Positions 40,680-51,364 of a stretch of DNA of 64,000 nt are shown in pieces; the first letter of the stretch is position 1, and each line of letters starts with the position of its first letter. This DNA comes from Bartonella sp. A05. Its GTDB lineage: Bacteria > Pseudomonadota > Alphaproteobacteria > Rhizobiales > Rhizobiaceae. The notes beneath the pieces are model-generated. The model saw only the letters and a program-made list of their open reading frames with translations. It was not told where the DNA came from and ran no database searches. Made by a program: the position numbers and the translations under genes. Location of the stretch: NCBI RefSeq assembly GCF_026930145.1, contig NZ_JANHOJ010000002.1, positions 186,001 through 250,000 on the forward strand, given 5' to 3'.

Positions 40680-40683
<4 letters not shown>
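39604..40683 (+). CDS. prfA: Peptide chain release factor 1
   Basis: Recognises UAA and UAG stop codons and triggers peptide release. It has the codon-recognition motif PET in [20 protein letters not shown] (the RF1 P-x-T form), and the catalytic GGQ in [18 protein letters not shown] coiled-coil N-terminal domain covers about residues 1-95. At 359 residues it has standard length. It overlaps prmC by four bases (ATGA); PrmC methylates the glutamine of this GGQ motif, so enzyme and substrate are made together. Confidence 0.97.
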
Positions 40684-42529
<1,846 letters not shown>

Positions 42530-42551
42530 CTACCAGCTACTAATCGTCTCC

Positions 42552-44693
42552 TTAAAGACTACACGAAACACAGCCATCAACTTCCGTTCCACTCAACGCC
42601 ATTTGCCGCAGCCGTATATAGTAAATACTCTTTATGCCCTTTTTCCAAGCATAAATTTGCGCGCGGTTAATATCACGTGTTGTAGCTGTATCAGGAAAAA
42701 ACAACGTTAAGGAAAGACCTTGATCGACATGCTGTGTCGCAGCGGCATAAGTATCAATAATTTTTTCAGGTCCGACTTCATAAGCATCCTGATAGAAATC
42801 CAAATTTGTATTATTCATATATGGAGCGGGATAATAGACGCGCCCAATTTTTCCTTCTTTGCGAATCTCAATCTTTGAAGCAATCGGGTGAATAGAGGAG
42901 GTCGCGTAATTAATATAGGAAATAGACCCAGTCGGTGGTACAGCTTGAAGATTGCGGTTATAAAGCCCATACTGGATAACCGATTGCTTAAGTTCTTGCC
43001 AGTCTTTTTGATCCGGTATAACGATGTTATTCCGTGCAAAAAGCTCTTGTACACATGCGAATTGTGGTTTCCATTCTTTCTCAATATATTTTTCAAAAAA
43101 ACGACCATCTGCATAAGCGGAATTCTCAAACCCTACAAACGTTTTCTGACGTTCACGTGCAATCAAATTGGAAGCACGCAATGCATGATATGCCACTGTG
43201 TAAAAATAAATATTGGTAAAATCAATTGCCTCTGGAGACCCATAGTAGATCTGTTCACGCGCTAAAAAACCGTGCAAATTCATTTGCCCTAAACCAATCG
43301 CATGACTTTCAGAATTGCCTTTGGCAATAGAGGGAACGCAAGCAATATCACTCATATCAGAAACAGCAGTAAGAGCACGAACAGCTGTTTCCACTGTCTG
43401 CCCAAAATCACTACTTTCCATCGCCTTGGCAATATTCATTGAACCAAGATTACAAGAGATATCATTTCCAATTGAACGATATGTTAAATCCGTTTTTAGT
43501 TCACTCGCTTCGCTGACCTGCAAAATCTCAGAACACAAATTGCTCATGCTAATGCGACCAGCTATCGGATTAGCTCGATTCGCCGTATCCTCAAATAAGA
43601 TGTATGGATAACCTGATTCAAACTGAATTTCTGCTAATGTTTGGAAAAAAACACGGGCACTTATTTTCTTTTTGCGAATCTTTGGATTATCAACAAAAGA
43701 CCGATAATGTTCTGTTACAGAAATATCGCTAAAAGGCTTGCCCATCACTCGCTCAATATCATAAGGCGAAAACAGATACATATCCTCATTATTACGCGCA
43801 AGCTCAAAAGTAATATCAGGAATAACCACCCCAAGTGACAGCGTTTTGATTCTGATCTTTTCGTCAGCATTTTCACGCTTTGTATCTAAAAACGTCATAA
43901 TATCTAAATGATGTGCATGTAAATAAACAGCACCAGCGCCTTGCCGCGCGCCAAGCTGGTTTGCATAAGAAAACGAATCTTCCAACAGCTTCATCACAGG
44001 CAAAACACCAGATGACTGGTTTTCTATGCGCTTGATTGGCGCTCCTGCCTCCCGCAAATTTGTCAAACAAAGCGCTACACCGCCACCACGTTTCGAAAGT
44101 TGCAAAGCAGAATTAATCGAACGACCTATCGATTCCATACTATCTTCAACGCGCAATAAGAAACATGAAACCAATTCACCGCGTTGTTTTTTTCCTGCAT
44201 TCAAGAATGTCGGCGTTGCAGGTTGAAACCGTCCTGTTATAATTTCATCAACAAGACTCTCAGCAAGAACCTTATCTCCTTGTGCTAAGTATAAAGCCAC
44301 AAGGCAAACACGGTCTTCATAACGTTCAAGATAGCGTTTTCCATCAAAAGTTTTCAATGTATAACTGGTGTAATATTTGAACGCACCCAAAAAAGTAGGA
44401 AAGCGAAACTTGTATGCGTAAGCGCGCTTAAAAAGCTTCTTGACGAAAGAAAAATCATAAAGCTCAAAGAGTTCTTTTTCGTAATAGCATTCCTCTATCA
44501 AGTAATCTATTTTTTCTTTTAGATTGTGAAAAAAAACCGTATTTTGGTTCACATGCTGCAGAAAATATTGCCGCGCAGCAAGGCGATCCATATCAAATTG
44601 AATCTGTCCACTTTCATCATACAGATTAAGCATTGCATTCAGCGCATGATAATCTGTAATCTGATGTGGCTCTCGTATACTTTCTGTCTTCAC
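42552..44693 (-). CDS. nrdE: Class Ib ribonucleotide reductase alpha subunit NrdE
   Basis: Catalytic subunit reducing ribonucleoside diphosphates. Family blocks are [18 protein letters not shown] (first active-site Cys), [16 protein letters not shown] (Cys and Glu of the radical centre) and [19 protein letters not shown]. The C-terminal tail is VDGCVSCSL, the CxxC pair that is re-reduced by NrdH. No N-terminal ATP-cone is present, as expected of class Ib. At 713 residues it is standard. About 190 bases separate it from nrdI, longer than usual for this operon. Confidence 0.97.
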   Translation of the reverse strand: MKTESIREPHQITDYHALNAMLNLYDESGQIQFDMDRLAARQYFLQHVNQNTVFFHNLKEKIDYLIEECYYEKELFELYDFSFVKKLFKRAYAYKFRFPTFLGAFKYYTSYTLKTFDGKRYLERYEDRVCLVALYLAQGDKVLAESLVDEIITGRFQPATPTFLNAGKKQRGELVSCFLLRVEDSMESIGRSINSALQLSKRGGGVALCLTNLREAGAPIKRIENQSSGVLPVMKLLEDSFSYANQLGARQGAGAVYLHAHHLDIMTFLDTKRENADEKIRIKTLSLGVVIPDITFELARNNEDMYLFSPYDIERVMGKPFSDISVTEHYRSFVDNPKIRKKKISARVFFQTLAEIQFESGYPYILFEDTANRANPIAGRISMSNLCSEILQVSEASELKTDLTYRSIGNDISCNLGSMNIAKAMESSDFGQTVETAVRALTAVSDMSDIACVPSIAKGNSESHAIGLGQMNLHGFLAREQIYYGSPEAIDFTNIYFYTVAYHALRASNLIARERQKTFVGFENSAYADGRFFEKYIEKEWKPQFACVQELFARNNIVIPDQKDWQELKQSVIQYGLYNRNLQAVPPTGSISYINYATSSIHPIASKIEIRKEGKIGRVYYPAPYMNNTNLDFYQDAYEVGPEKIIDTYAAATQHVDQGLSLTLFFPDTATTRDINRAQIYAWKKGIKSIYYIRLRQMALSGTEVDGCVSCSL

Positions 44694-44883
44694 AATCTAG
44701 CCCACAACTTTTTAAACACTACATTTCTGTGAGAATCACAACTTTTTTCGCTGCGGGTACCACAGTTTGAAACAATATCCTACATATTTGTGCATACGAC
44801 ATCGTTAATCTCATTTCTGTGGACGCACTTTCTCCATTCACGACCAACTGCAATTCCCCCCCATATAAAACTTCGCTAAAATT

Positions 44884-45297
44884 TTATAAAACTTTCCATA
44901 TACTTAATTGTTTCCAAAATTTTTCCAATCCTTTTGTAACACAAATGACGTCTTCATCAGTTCCGCGCATTTCAAAGCGATAGAGGCAAGGTATAAAACA
45001 TTTTTCAGAAATAATTTTACTAGCCAAACCATAATAGCAACCAAAGTTACGATTCCCACCACCAATAACGCCACGAATGAATTTGCGATTATCTACCTCA
45101 TTAAGAAAATGAATGACTGCTTTCGGTACAGCCATTCTGCCTTCACCATCTGCGTAAGTGGGCACAACTAATACGTAAGGTTCATAAACTAACGCAGAGG
45201 GTTTCTTTTTATCAATTTTGAAAAGCCGTTGGCTCAACTGAGAAACAAAATGCTCGGTATTCCCCGTTGCGCTAGAATAATAAACAATAAGTCCCAT
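44884..45297 (-). CDS. nrdI: Flavodoxin-like NrdI
   Basis: Flavoprotein that delivers oxidant for assembling the manganese-tyrosyl cofactor in NrdF. The FMN phosphate loop is LIVYYSSATGNTEHFV (about 2-17) and later FMN loops are VPTYADGEGRMAVPK and GVIGGGNRNFGCYYGLA. ATG at 45297 (136 residues) is the first ATG; the frame opens earlier at TTG codons. It lies 20 bases after nrdH. Confidence 0.94.
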   Translation of the reverse strand: MGLIVYYSSATGNTEHFVSQLSQRLFKIDKKKPSALVYEPYVLVVPTYADGEGRMAVPKAVIHFLNEVDNRKFIRGVIGGGNRNFGCYYGLASKIISEKCFIPCLYRFEMRGTDEDVICVTKGLEKFWKQLSIWKVL

Positions 45298-45317
45298 TGC
45301 CAACAACGACCGCTACA

Positions 45318-45542
45318 TTACCTACAGAGACCATTAATCATGTCTGGTCTAAAACCTGACCAATGGCTTTCACCACAAACAACTACCGGAACCTGACGAT
45401 ATCCTAAAGACTGCACAAAACTGTAGGCTTGTTCATCACAAGAAATATCCACAACACGATAATCAACACCTTTAGCATCAAATGCACGGTAAGTCGCATT
45501 ACATTGGACACACGATGGCTTACTATAAATAGTGATAGACAT
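45318..45542 (-). CDS. nrdH: Glutaredoxin-like redoxin NrdH
   Basis: Thioredoxin-reductase-dependent electron donor for NrdEF. The active site is CVQC (SKPSCVQCNATYRAFD) and the C-terminal recognition part is GYRQVPVVVCGESHWSGFRPDMI, typical of NrdH rather than of glutaredoxin. At 74 residues it is standard. First gene of nrdHIEF; the promoter must lie upstream of 45543. Confidence 0.95.
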   Translation of the reverse strand: MSITIYSKPSCVQCNATYRAFDAKGVDYRVVDISCDEQAYSFVQSLGYRQVPVVVCGESHWSGFRPDMINGLCR

Positions 45543-45692
45543 ATCCTAAACTTTCATATCTCAAAAAATCAACCCAGTGGAAGATTAATTCTAACGTTTC
45601 ATATTTACAAAATAAAAATCAGCAATTTTACGCACAACATGCGCAATTATATTTTCGTTCAAACAATAAATGTGCACAGAAAACTCCATTCC

Positions 45693-45757
45693 GACCACTC
45701 AATATTGACCTGAATTCACGAAAACTTGACCACAAAATAAAAGACCACCCCTACAAC
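45693..45757 (-). mobile_element. Possible IS21-family terminal remnant
   Basis: On the minus strand, GTGGTC or GGTC units repeat: GTGGTC at 45748-45743 and 45733-45728, GGTC at 45710-45707 and GTGGTC at 45698-45693. They are separated by T-rich spacers with TTTTCGTGAATTC between the second and third. A TGTTGTAG sequence precedes the first unit. Multiple GGTCA-type repeats after a terminal TGT are a feature of IS21-family ends. No transposase gene or second end is present, so this can only be a fragment. Confidence 0.25.
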
Positions 45758-45905
45758 AGATACTTCAGTAAAATTGCTCTATAGCCACTCTGCCATACCA
45801 ATACAGCTTGCTTGTTGTCGTATTATGGGAATGATTTTAGCATCAAAACTAAGATACATCATATTTTCTGATATTACGAATTATCTAGAAGCACCAATCA
45901 TTCTG

Positions 45906-45921
45906 ATACTATATATAGTAT
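45906..45921. promoter_or_regulatory. NrdR-box-like palindrome
   Basis: ATACTATATATAGTAT is a perfect 16-base palindrome, differing at two symmetrical positions from the NrdR-box type ACACTATATATAGTGT. NrdR represses ribonucleotide reductase operons, and nrdH starts about 360 bases away on the minus strand. No partner box at the usual 31-base spacing was found. Confidence 0.4.
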
Positions 45922-46029
45922 ACGCATAGGCCATTTCGTCAAGAAAGATTCAACATTATTTTTCTTTTTCCACACTCATTTCACAGAAATGAAAAACTCT
46001 CAAAACATATGTGACAATTTTACGTTTTA

Positions 46030-46058
46030 TTGACAAATGTAATATTATAACATAACAT
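46030..46058 (+). promoter_or_regulatory. Promoter of the zinc transporter with Zur-like operator
   Basis: TTGACA (46030-46035), a 17-base spacer and TAACAT (46053-46058) form a sigma70-type promoter. Inside it, ATGTAATATTATAACAT (46037-46053) is an inverted repeat with one mismatch. It differs at one base from the core of the E. coli Zur box ATGTTATAnTATAACAT. A bound repressor would block RNA polymerase. Start of the ATPase gene is 31 bases downstream of the -10. Confidence 0.65.
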
Positions 46059-46088
46059 CTTTAGAAAAATCGGAAGATGGTATATATT

Positions 46089-46850
46089 ATGAGCTTACAT
46101 TTCGACGATGTAACAGTAGGGTACACAAACAGAATTGCGATAAAGAACTTCTCAGCGAGAGTAGCATCTGGCTCACTCATTGCAATAACTGGAAACAACG
46201 GTTCTGGAAAATCAACACTGCTTAAAGCTATTGCCGGATTGCTTAAGCCTATCAGCGGTAAAATCATAAAACCGACAGGGAATCGTATCGCTTATCTTGC
46301 TCAACAATGCAATATCGATCGAACATTCCCGATCAATGTAGAATCACTCATCAAGACAGGACTATGGACTTTCTGTGGATTGTGGAAAAAACATCGCCTT
46401 TATCATAAAAAAATTCAAAATGCGTTAGAAATGGTAGGACTTGCCGAGCAGGTCCATTGCCCGCTTGATACCCTATCAAGTGGCCAATTACAACGTGCAC
46501 TTTTCGCACGTATCATTGTACAGGATTCTGATATTATATTGCTCGATGAACCTTTCAACGGTGTAGATACTAGAACTCAGAAAGACCTTCTCGCACTGAT
46601 CATACATTGGCAACAGCAAGGCCGAACAATTGTCATGGCGCTACATGACTTTTTCATGATCCAAGAACATTTCCCACACATGATTCATATCAATAAACAA
46701 TGTGCTTTTTATGGAGAAACAACTCTATTTCTCAACGCCAACGATCGTCATATTACGCCGGCTTTCATGCCTCGTTTTTCCCATATCGACTCATATAAAC
46801 CTCATATCAACTCACATAAGCAATGTCTTCCAATACAAGTTGGATTATAA
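46089..46850 (+). CDS. Zinc-type ABC transporter ATP-binding protein (ZnuC/AztA-like)
   Basis: ATPase of a cluster A-I metal importer. Walker A is GNNGSGKSTLLKAIAGLL (about 37-54), the signature is LSSGQLQRALFAR and Walker B is IILLDEPFNGVDTRTQKDLL, with the switch His in VMALHDFFMI. ATG at 46089 is preferred over 46077 because GGAAG lies about 11 bases upstream of it but only 2 upstream of 46077. It is followed three bases later by the permease. The Zur-like box and the His-rich ligand set of the binding protein point to zinc rather than manganese. Confidence 0.88.
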   Translation: MSLHFDDVTVGYTNRIAIKNFSARVASGSLIAITGNNGSGKSTLLKAIAGLLKPISGKIIKPTGNRIAYLAQQCNIDRTFPINVESLIKTGLWTFCGLWKKHRLYHKKIQNALEMVGLAEQVHCPLDTLSSGQLQRALFARIIVQDSDIILLDEPFNGVDTRTQKDLLALIIHWQQQGRTIVMALHDFFMIQEHFPHMIHINKQCAFYGETTLFLNANDRHITPAFMPRFSHIDSYKPHINSHKQCLPIQVGL

Positions 46851-46853
46851 AAC

Positions 46854-47726
46854 GTGTACGAATTTTTCCTTGCACCCTTCATTGATTTCCAATTTATGCA
46901 AAACGCGTTAATCTGTTCGGTTCTGCTCGCAATAAGTGCCTGCCCCATTGGTGTATTTTTGATGCTGCGTGGAATGAGCTTAACAGGTGATGCTATCTCT
47001 CATGCCATTCTTCCGGGTGTTGCTACAGCTTTTCTTTTTTGCGGCGTTTCCTTTATATCTTTGACAATTGGTGGTTTTTTAGCTGGAATTCTTGTTGTAT
47101 TTGCAACCGTTTTAATTTCACGAAATAGCTTTCAAAAAGAAGATGCATCAATGGCAGTGTTCTATCTTATTGCTCTAGCAACAGGTGTTATCATTGTTTC
47201 ATATAAAGGATCACAGATTGATCTGCTTCAGCTCTTATTTGGTTCAGTGCTTGCTATTGATACACAAGCTCTTTGGTTGACAACCACTATAATGTTGATA
47301 ACAGTGAGCAATCTGTGCATTTTCTGGCGTGCTCTTGTTCTGGAAAGCCTTGATCCATTGCTGTTTAGATCGCTTTCACCCTTAGGGAAATATATCCATA
47401 TCTTACTGCTTGGACTCACGGTATTAAATCTGGTTGGCGGTTTTCAATCACTGGGAACTTTGCTATCGGTTGGCATTATGATGATTCCAGCCATCGCTGC
47501 CCGTTTTTGGTTCTCAAATCTAGGCTTTATTTGTATATTATCCATCATCTTTGGAATCATTTCCAGCGTATTTGGCCTACTGCTTTCTTTTCATATGTCC
47601 CTTCCTTCTGGCCCTGCTATCATTATCGTTGCAGGATTTATCTATCTTCTCTCTTGTTTGACAAGCCCACGTGGGCTTATTGCAGCTCGGTTTCCTCGCT
47701 TTTTTTGTATTTCTCCCTCATCGTAA
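46854..47726 (+). CDS. Zinc-type ABC transporter permease (ZnuB/AztB-like)
   Basis: Integral membrane subunit of the ABC-3 family with about eight hydrophobic helices in 290 residues. The conserved segments are MLRGMSLTGDAISHAILPGVATAF (coupling region, about 35-58, given as MLRGMSLTGDAISHA then ILPGVATAF) and SLGTLLSVGIMMIPAIAARF. The start is GTG at 46854, three bases after the ATPase stop, without a clear Shine-Dalgarno; MQNALIC at 46896 is an alternative. Translational coupling to the upstream gene is likely. Confidence 0.9.
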   Translation: MYEFFLAPFIDFQFMQNALICSVLLAISACPIGVFLMLRGMSLTGDAISHAILPGVATAFLFCGVSFISLTIGGFLAGILVVFATVLISRNSFQKEDASMAVFYLIALATGVIIVSYKGSQIDLLQLLFGSVLAIDTQALWLTTTIMLITVSNLCIFWRALVLESLDPLLFRSLSPLGKYIHILLLGLTVLNLVGGFQSLGTLLSVGIMMIPAIAARFWFSNLGFICILSIIFGIISSVFGLLLSFHMSLPSGPAIIIVAGFIYLLSCLTSPRGLIAARFPRFFCISPSS

Positions 47727-47735
47727 AACAATAAT

Positions 47736-48674
47736 ATGTATAAATGTGTGAAACAACTTATTCTCCTTGGCTCTCTCCTCCTTCTGCCCCTTTTTCCATT
47801 TTCTGCCACCGCACATCAAAAAATCAAAACCGTCGTAAGCTTTTCAATTCTCGCAGACTTGGTGCAAAATGTAGGAAAAGATCATATCTCTATAACCACT
47901 TTGGTTGGCCCCAATGCAAGCACACATATTTATGAACCTACGCCCCGTGATGCTAAAACGCTTAAAAATGCCCATATTATTTTCATTAATGGGCTTCATT
48001 TAGAAGGTTTTATGAATCGGCTAGCCACTGCAACGGGCACAAAAGCACCTCTTATTGAAGTTAGTGCAAATATTTCTCCCCTCAAAATAAAAAACCAAAA
48101 ACAGAGCGCCAAATACCATTCTCATAGCAGTGTCGATCCCCATGCTTGGCACGCTATCCCTAATGTTGCAATTTATGTCAAAAATATTGCTACGGCTTTA
48201 TGTCAGATCGACCAACAATCTTGCGAAAGCTATAACAAAAACGCTCATAACTACATTCAAAAGCTAAATGCAATGCAAACAACCATTGCAACACAGATTG
48301 CTACCATTCCAAAAGATAAGCGTATTCTTATCACATCTCATGATGCTTTCGGATATTTTGCCCACGAATATGGTTTCACCATCCTTGCACCTGAAAGTGT
48401 TTCTACAGAATCCGAAGCCACTGCAGCAGATGTTGCAAAACTTATAAAACAAATTAAAAACAATAAAGTATCCGCACTGTTCATTGAAAATATCTCTAAT
48501 CCTCGTCTTATCAAGCAAATTTCAAAAGAAACAGGTTTAAAAATAAGTGGCACACTTTATGCCGATGCATTATCAGAAAAAAATGGCTCTGCTGCAACAT
48601 ATCTTGATATGATGAAACACAATGTCAATACCATCATCACTGCAATAACAGAACAGAAAAATCCACAATTATAA
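47736..48674 (+). CDS. Zinc-type ABC transporter substrate-binding protein (ZnuA/AztC-like)
   Basis: Periplasmic metal-binding protein with signal peptide (1-26, ending FPFSATA). Predicted ligands by spacing are His64 (STHIYEPTP), His136 (DPHAWH), His202 (ITSHDAFGYF) and Asp277 (LYADALS). Three His plus Asp is the zinc-type set of TroA and AztC; Mn-type PsaA and MntC have Glu in place of the third His. A short His-containing loop (KYHSHSSVDPHAWH) lies beside the second ligand but the long His-rich loop of E. coli ZnuA is absent. At 312 residues it has normal length. Last gene of a three-gene operon. Confidence 0.9.
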   Translation: MYKCVKQLILLGSLLLLPLFPFSATAHQKIKTVVSFSILADLVQNVGKDHISITTLVGPNASTHIYEPTPRDAKTLKNAHIIFINGLHLEGFMNRLATATGTKAPLIEVSANISPLKIKNQKQSAKYHSHSSVDPHAWHAIPNVAIYVKNIATALCQIDQQSCESYNKNAHNYIQKLNAMQTTIATQIATIPKDKRILITSHDAFGYFAHEYGFTILAPESVSTESEATAADVAKLIKQIKNNKVSALFIENISNPRLIKQISKETGLKISGTLYADALSEKNGSAATYLDMMKHNVNTIITAITEQKNPQL

Positions 48675-49062
48675 CGGACATGCGAACGTTTTTTTTTAAC
48701 ACTTTTATTCAAAATTTATAAGACAAACCCCACCAAGACATCAACTAACTTAAAACTGAAGATAACAAATTTAATACTGTACAACCTATCAGAAAAACAT
48801 TCATTGTTTCCATCTTAATTCTTGCAACTTCTCTTTTTTCCATGTTCTCAGTTCTATTTTTCACTGTTTATATTCATTTCCATCAACATAGAATGGCTAA
48901 AAAACAGTAAAACTGATAAGTCGAAACAAATTTATTTGACCTTTTCATGGTTCATGTTTAAATGAACCAAATTATTTCTAAAACAGAGCTATCATGACAT
49001 ATTCATGAGTAATAGGATAATCAAGATAAACTTGCATTCCATCAATCCAAAGAGAGTAAATT
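48675..49062. other. Leader region of the ugp operon
   Basis: This 388-base gap precedes ugpB. A T9 run lies just after the zinc transporter stop without a strong hairpin. The ugp promoter and operator candidate lies at 48936-48969. No gene is supported. Confidence 0.5.
48936..48969 (+). promoter_or_regulatory. Candidate ugpB promoter with overlapping 22-bp dyad
   Basis: TTGACC (48936-48941) and TAAATG (48959-48964) are spaced 17 bases. A perfect inverted repeat, arms TGGTTCAT (48948-48955) and ATGAACCA (48962-48969) with a GTTTAA centre, covers the -10 region. Its place fits a repressor operator; the regulator is unknown. UgpB starts 94 bases downstream of the dyad. Confidence 0.45.
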
Positions 49063-50388
49063 ATGAACTGCTTTCATCTTTCTACGATAGCATTTACAAT
49101 TGCCATGACCGCAACAACAGCGGGTTTTGCACAAACAAAGATCAGTTTTTGGCATTCTATGAGTGGTAATCTAGGCAAGCAAACCGAAAAACTCATTAGC
49201 GATTTTAATGCGAGCCAATCTGACTACAAAATTGTTCCTTCATTTCGCGGGACATATGAAGAAGGAATAGTCTCACTTATTGCAGCATTTCGCGGAAAAC
49301 AACAACCGGTTCTTGCTCAAATCTATGAAATTGGCACGGGAACTATGATGGCTGCAAAAGGTGCAGTTTACCCAATTTACCAACTGATGAATGATACAAA
49401 TCAAGATTTCAGCTCTACCGACTATTTACCTGCTATTAGCAACTATTATTCTGATTCTGAAGGACGAATGTTGTCTATGCCATTCAACGCTTCAACACCC
49501 ATCCTTTATTATAATAAAGATATTTTTAAAAAAGCAGGACTTGATCCAGAACAACCACCAAAAACATGGCAAGATATTGAAAATATTTCAAAAAAAATTA
49601 TTGACAGTAAAGCAGCAAGCTGCGGTTTTACAATGGCTTATGCTTCCCAATGGATTGGTCTAGAAAATTTTTCAGCATTGCATAATGTTCCTTTTGGAAC
49701 CAAAGAAAATGGCTTTGGTGGCCTTGATTCAGAACTCGTATTTAATGGATCTTTGCAAGTCCGCATGTGGACTGATCTCAAAAAATGGTCTGATCAAGGT
49801 ATCTTCCGCTATGGCGGCCCAGCTGGAGCATTAGATTCTACACCAATGTTTATGGCGCAAGACTGCGCAATATTTATGCAATCTTCAGGGTCGCTTACTG
49901 GAATTGTGTCAGAAGCCAAATTTGAAGTGGGTTTTGGCATGCTGCCCTACTATGCTGATGAAAAGGGTGCACCGCAAAATTCAATTATTGGTGGTGCCTC
50001 TATTTGGGCTTTAAGAGGTCATACGCCCAAAGAATACGCAGGTGCAGCAGCTTTCCTTAAATTTCTCTCACAACCAGAAAATCAAGCCAAATGGCATCAG
50101 ACAACAGGCTATCTTCCTATAACAAAAGCGGCCTACGAGCTAAGCAAAGAACAACATTTCTATGATAAAAACTTAGGAGCAGACATTGCTATTAAACAGA
50201 TCAATCTCAACTCACCAACAGTTTATTCAAAAGGTATAAGATTTGGTACCTTACCGCAAATTCGTTCCATTCTTGATCAAGAATTAGAAGCCGTTCTCAA
50301 TGGTTCTAAAACACCCCAAGATGGATTGGATGCAACAGTTAAACGTGGGAATAAACTCTTACGTGAATTTGAAAAAGCTAATCAGTAA
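49063..50388 (+). CDS. ugpB: sn-glycerol-3-phosphate ABC transporter binding protein UgpB
   Basis: Periplasmic binding protein of the UgpBAEC importer for glycerol-3-phosphate and glycerophosphodiesters. A signal peptide covers residues 1-24 (ending TAGFA). KISFWHSMSGNLGKQTEKLI (about 26-45), FRGTYEEGI and SIIGGASIWAL are characteristic of UgpB. At 441 residues it matches E. coli UgpB (438). Start ATG follows AGAGAG. It is first in the order ugpB-A-E-C; the convergent ugpQ would hydrolyse imported diesters. Confidence 0.93.
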   Translation: MNCFHLSTIAFTIAMTATTAGFAQTKISFWHSMSGNLGKQTEKLISDFNASQSDYKIVPSFRGTYEEGIVSLIAAFRGKQQPVLAQIYEIGTGTMMAAKGAVYPIYQLMNDTNQDFSSTDYLPAISNYYSDSEGRMLSMPFNASTPILYYNKDIFKKAGLDPEQPPKTWQDIENISKKIIDSKAASCGFTMAYASQWIGLENFSALHNVPFGTKENGFGGLDSELVFNGSLQVRMWTDLKKWSDQGIFRYGGPAGALDSTPMFMAQDCAIFMQSSGSLTGIVSEAKFEVGFGMLPYYADEKGAPQNSIIGGASIWALRGHTPKEYAGAAAFLKFLSQPENQAKWHQTTGYLPITKAAYELSKEQHFYDKNLGADIAIKQINLNSPTVYSKGIRFGTLPQIRSILDQELEAVLNGSKTPQDGLDATVKRGNKLLREFEKANQ

Positions 50389-50470
50389 GTAAGACTTCGT
50401 GATTATTATCTGTTGATTTTTTCAAGTTCTTCCAACCATCATTCAAGACTCCTACTAAATAGCCTAACAA

Positions 50471-51355
50471 ATGCAAAAAAAACATGCATACTTTGAGAAT
50501 AGCACTCTCCCTTACCTGCTGCTTTTCCCTCAACTCGCCATAACTTTTTTGTTTTTCCTTTGGCCCGCTATTCAAGCAGTCAAATCATCTTTTGAACGTG
50601 AAGACTCTTTTGGCTTTACGACAACCTTTACTGGCTTTGAAAATTATGTAACTGTTTTATCTGATCCAACTTATATAGAGTCACTTCTTACAACTATAAT
50701 ATTTTCTGTTTCCGTTACTGCTGTTTCAATGGCATTAGCGCTTCTTTTAGCTGTTTCTGTTGATCGTATCATCCGCGCGAAAAAAGCTTATACAATCCTT
50801 TTGCTTTGGCCTTATGCAGTTGCTCCTGTATTGGCCGGAGTATTATGGTTGTTTATTTTCCATCCTACCATTGGTATCTTTCCTTTTCTCCTTGAAAAAA
50901 CAGGTGTTATATGGAACCATCGTGTCAGTGGGACTCAAGCAATGATTCTTATTGTAATTGCTGCCAGCTGGAAACAAATTTCATATAATTTTCTTTTTTT
51001 TCTTGCGGGTCTTCAATCTGTTCCGCGCTCTCAAATAGAGGCAGCAGCAATCGATGGTGCAAGCCCTTTTAAACGATTTTGGACCATTGTTTTTCCGCAA
51101 ATTTCACCGACAACTTTTTTCCTTCTTATCGTAAATATTCATTATGTCATTTTTGATACATTTGGTATCATTGATAACATAACCTCTGGGGGACCAGCAC
51201 GTGCAACAAATACACTCGTCTACAAAGTGTATGAAGATGGCTTTAAAAATCAAATAATCGGTGCATCAGCAGCACAATCAGTCATATTAATGCTGATGGT
51301 TATTGTTTTAACATTTATCCAATTTCGCTGGATTGAACGCCGTGTACAATATTAG
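50471..51355 (+). CDS. ugpA: Glycerol-3-phosphate ABC transporter permease UgpA
   Basis: Membrane subunit with six predicted helices in 294 residues. The first helix is YLLLFPQLAITFLFFLWPAI (about 15-34). The EAA coupling motif is SQIEAAAIDGASPFKRFWTI-type (about 193 onward), followed by VFPQISPTTFFLL. PARATNTLVYKVYEDGF is typical of UgpA. It sits 82 bases after ugpB and 9 bases before ugpE. Confidence 0.93.
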   Translation: MQKKHAYFENSTLPYLLLFPQLAITFLFFLWPAIQAVKSSFEREDSFGFTTTFTGFENYVTVLSDPTYIESLLTTIIFSVSVTAVSMALALLLAVSVDRIIRAKKAYTILLLWPYAVAPVLAGVLWLFIFHPTIGIFPFLLEKTGVIWNHRVSGTQAMILIVIAASWKQISYNFLFFLAGLQSVPRSQIEAAAIDGASPFKRFWTIVFPQISPTTFFLLIVNIHYVIFDTFGIIDNITSGGPARATNTLVYKVYEDGFKNQIIGASAAQSVILMLMVIVLTFIQFRWIERRVQY

Positions 51356-51364
51356 GAGAGGATC

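Larger units (their letters stand above)
45543..46088. other. Divergent intergenic region, nrdHIEF and the zinc transporter
   Basis: This 546-base gap is crowded with short signals: a GACC/GACCAC repeat cluster (45693-45748), a perfect palindrome (45906-45921), an inverted repeat TCATTTC-ACA-GAAATGA (45976-45992), and a Zur-like box overlapping a promoter (46030-46058). No gene is supported. Confidence 0.6.

Noticed and set aside
48324-48494. Glu in FIENISNPRL of the metal-binding protein as a manganese-type ligand
   Set aside because: Spacing from the second His (66 residues) places the third ligand at His202 in TSHDAFGYF, as in zinc-type proteins; the Glu lies outside the site.
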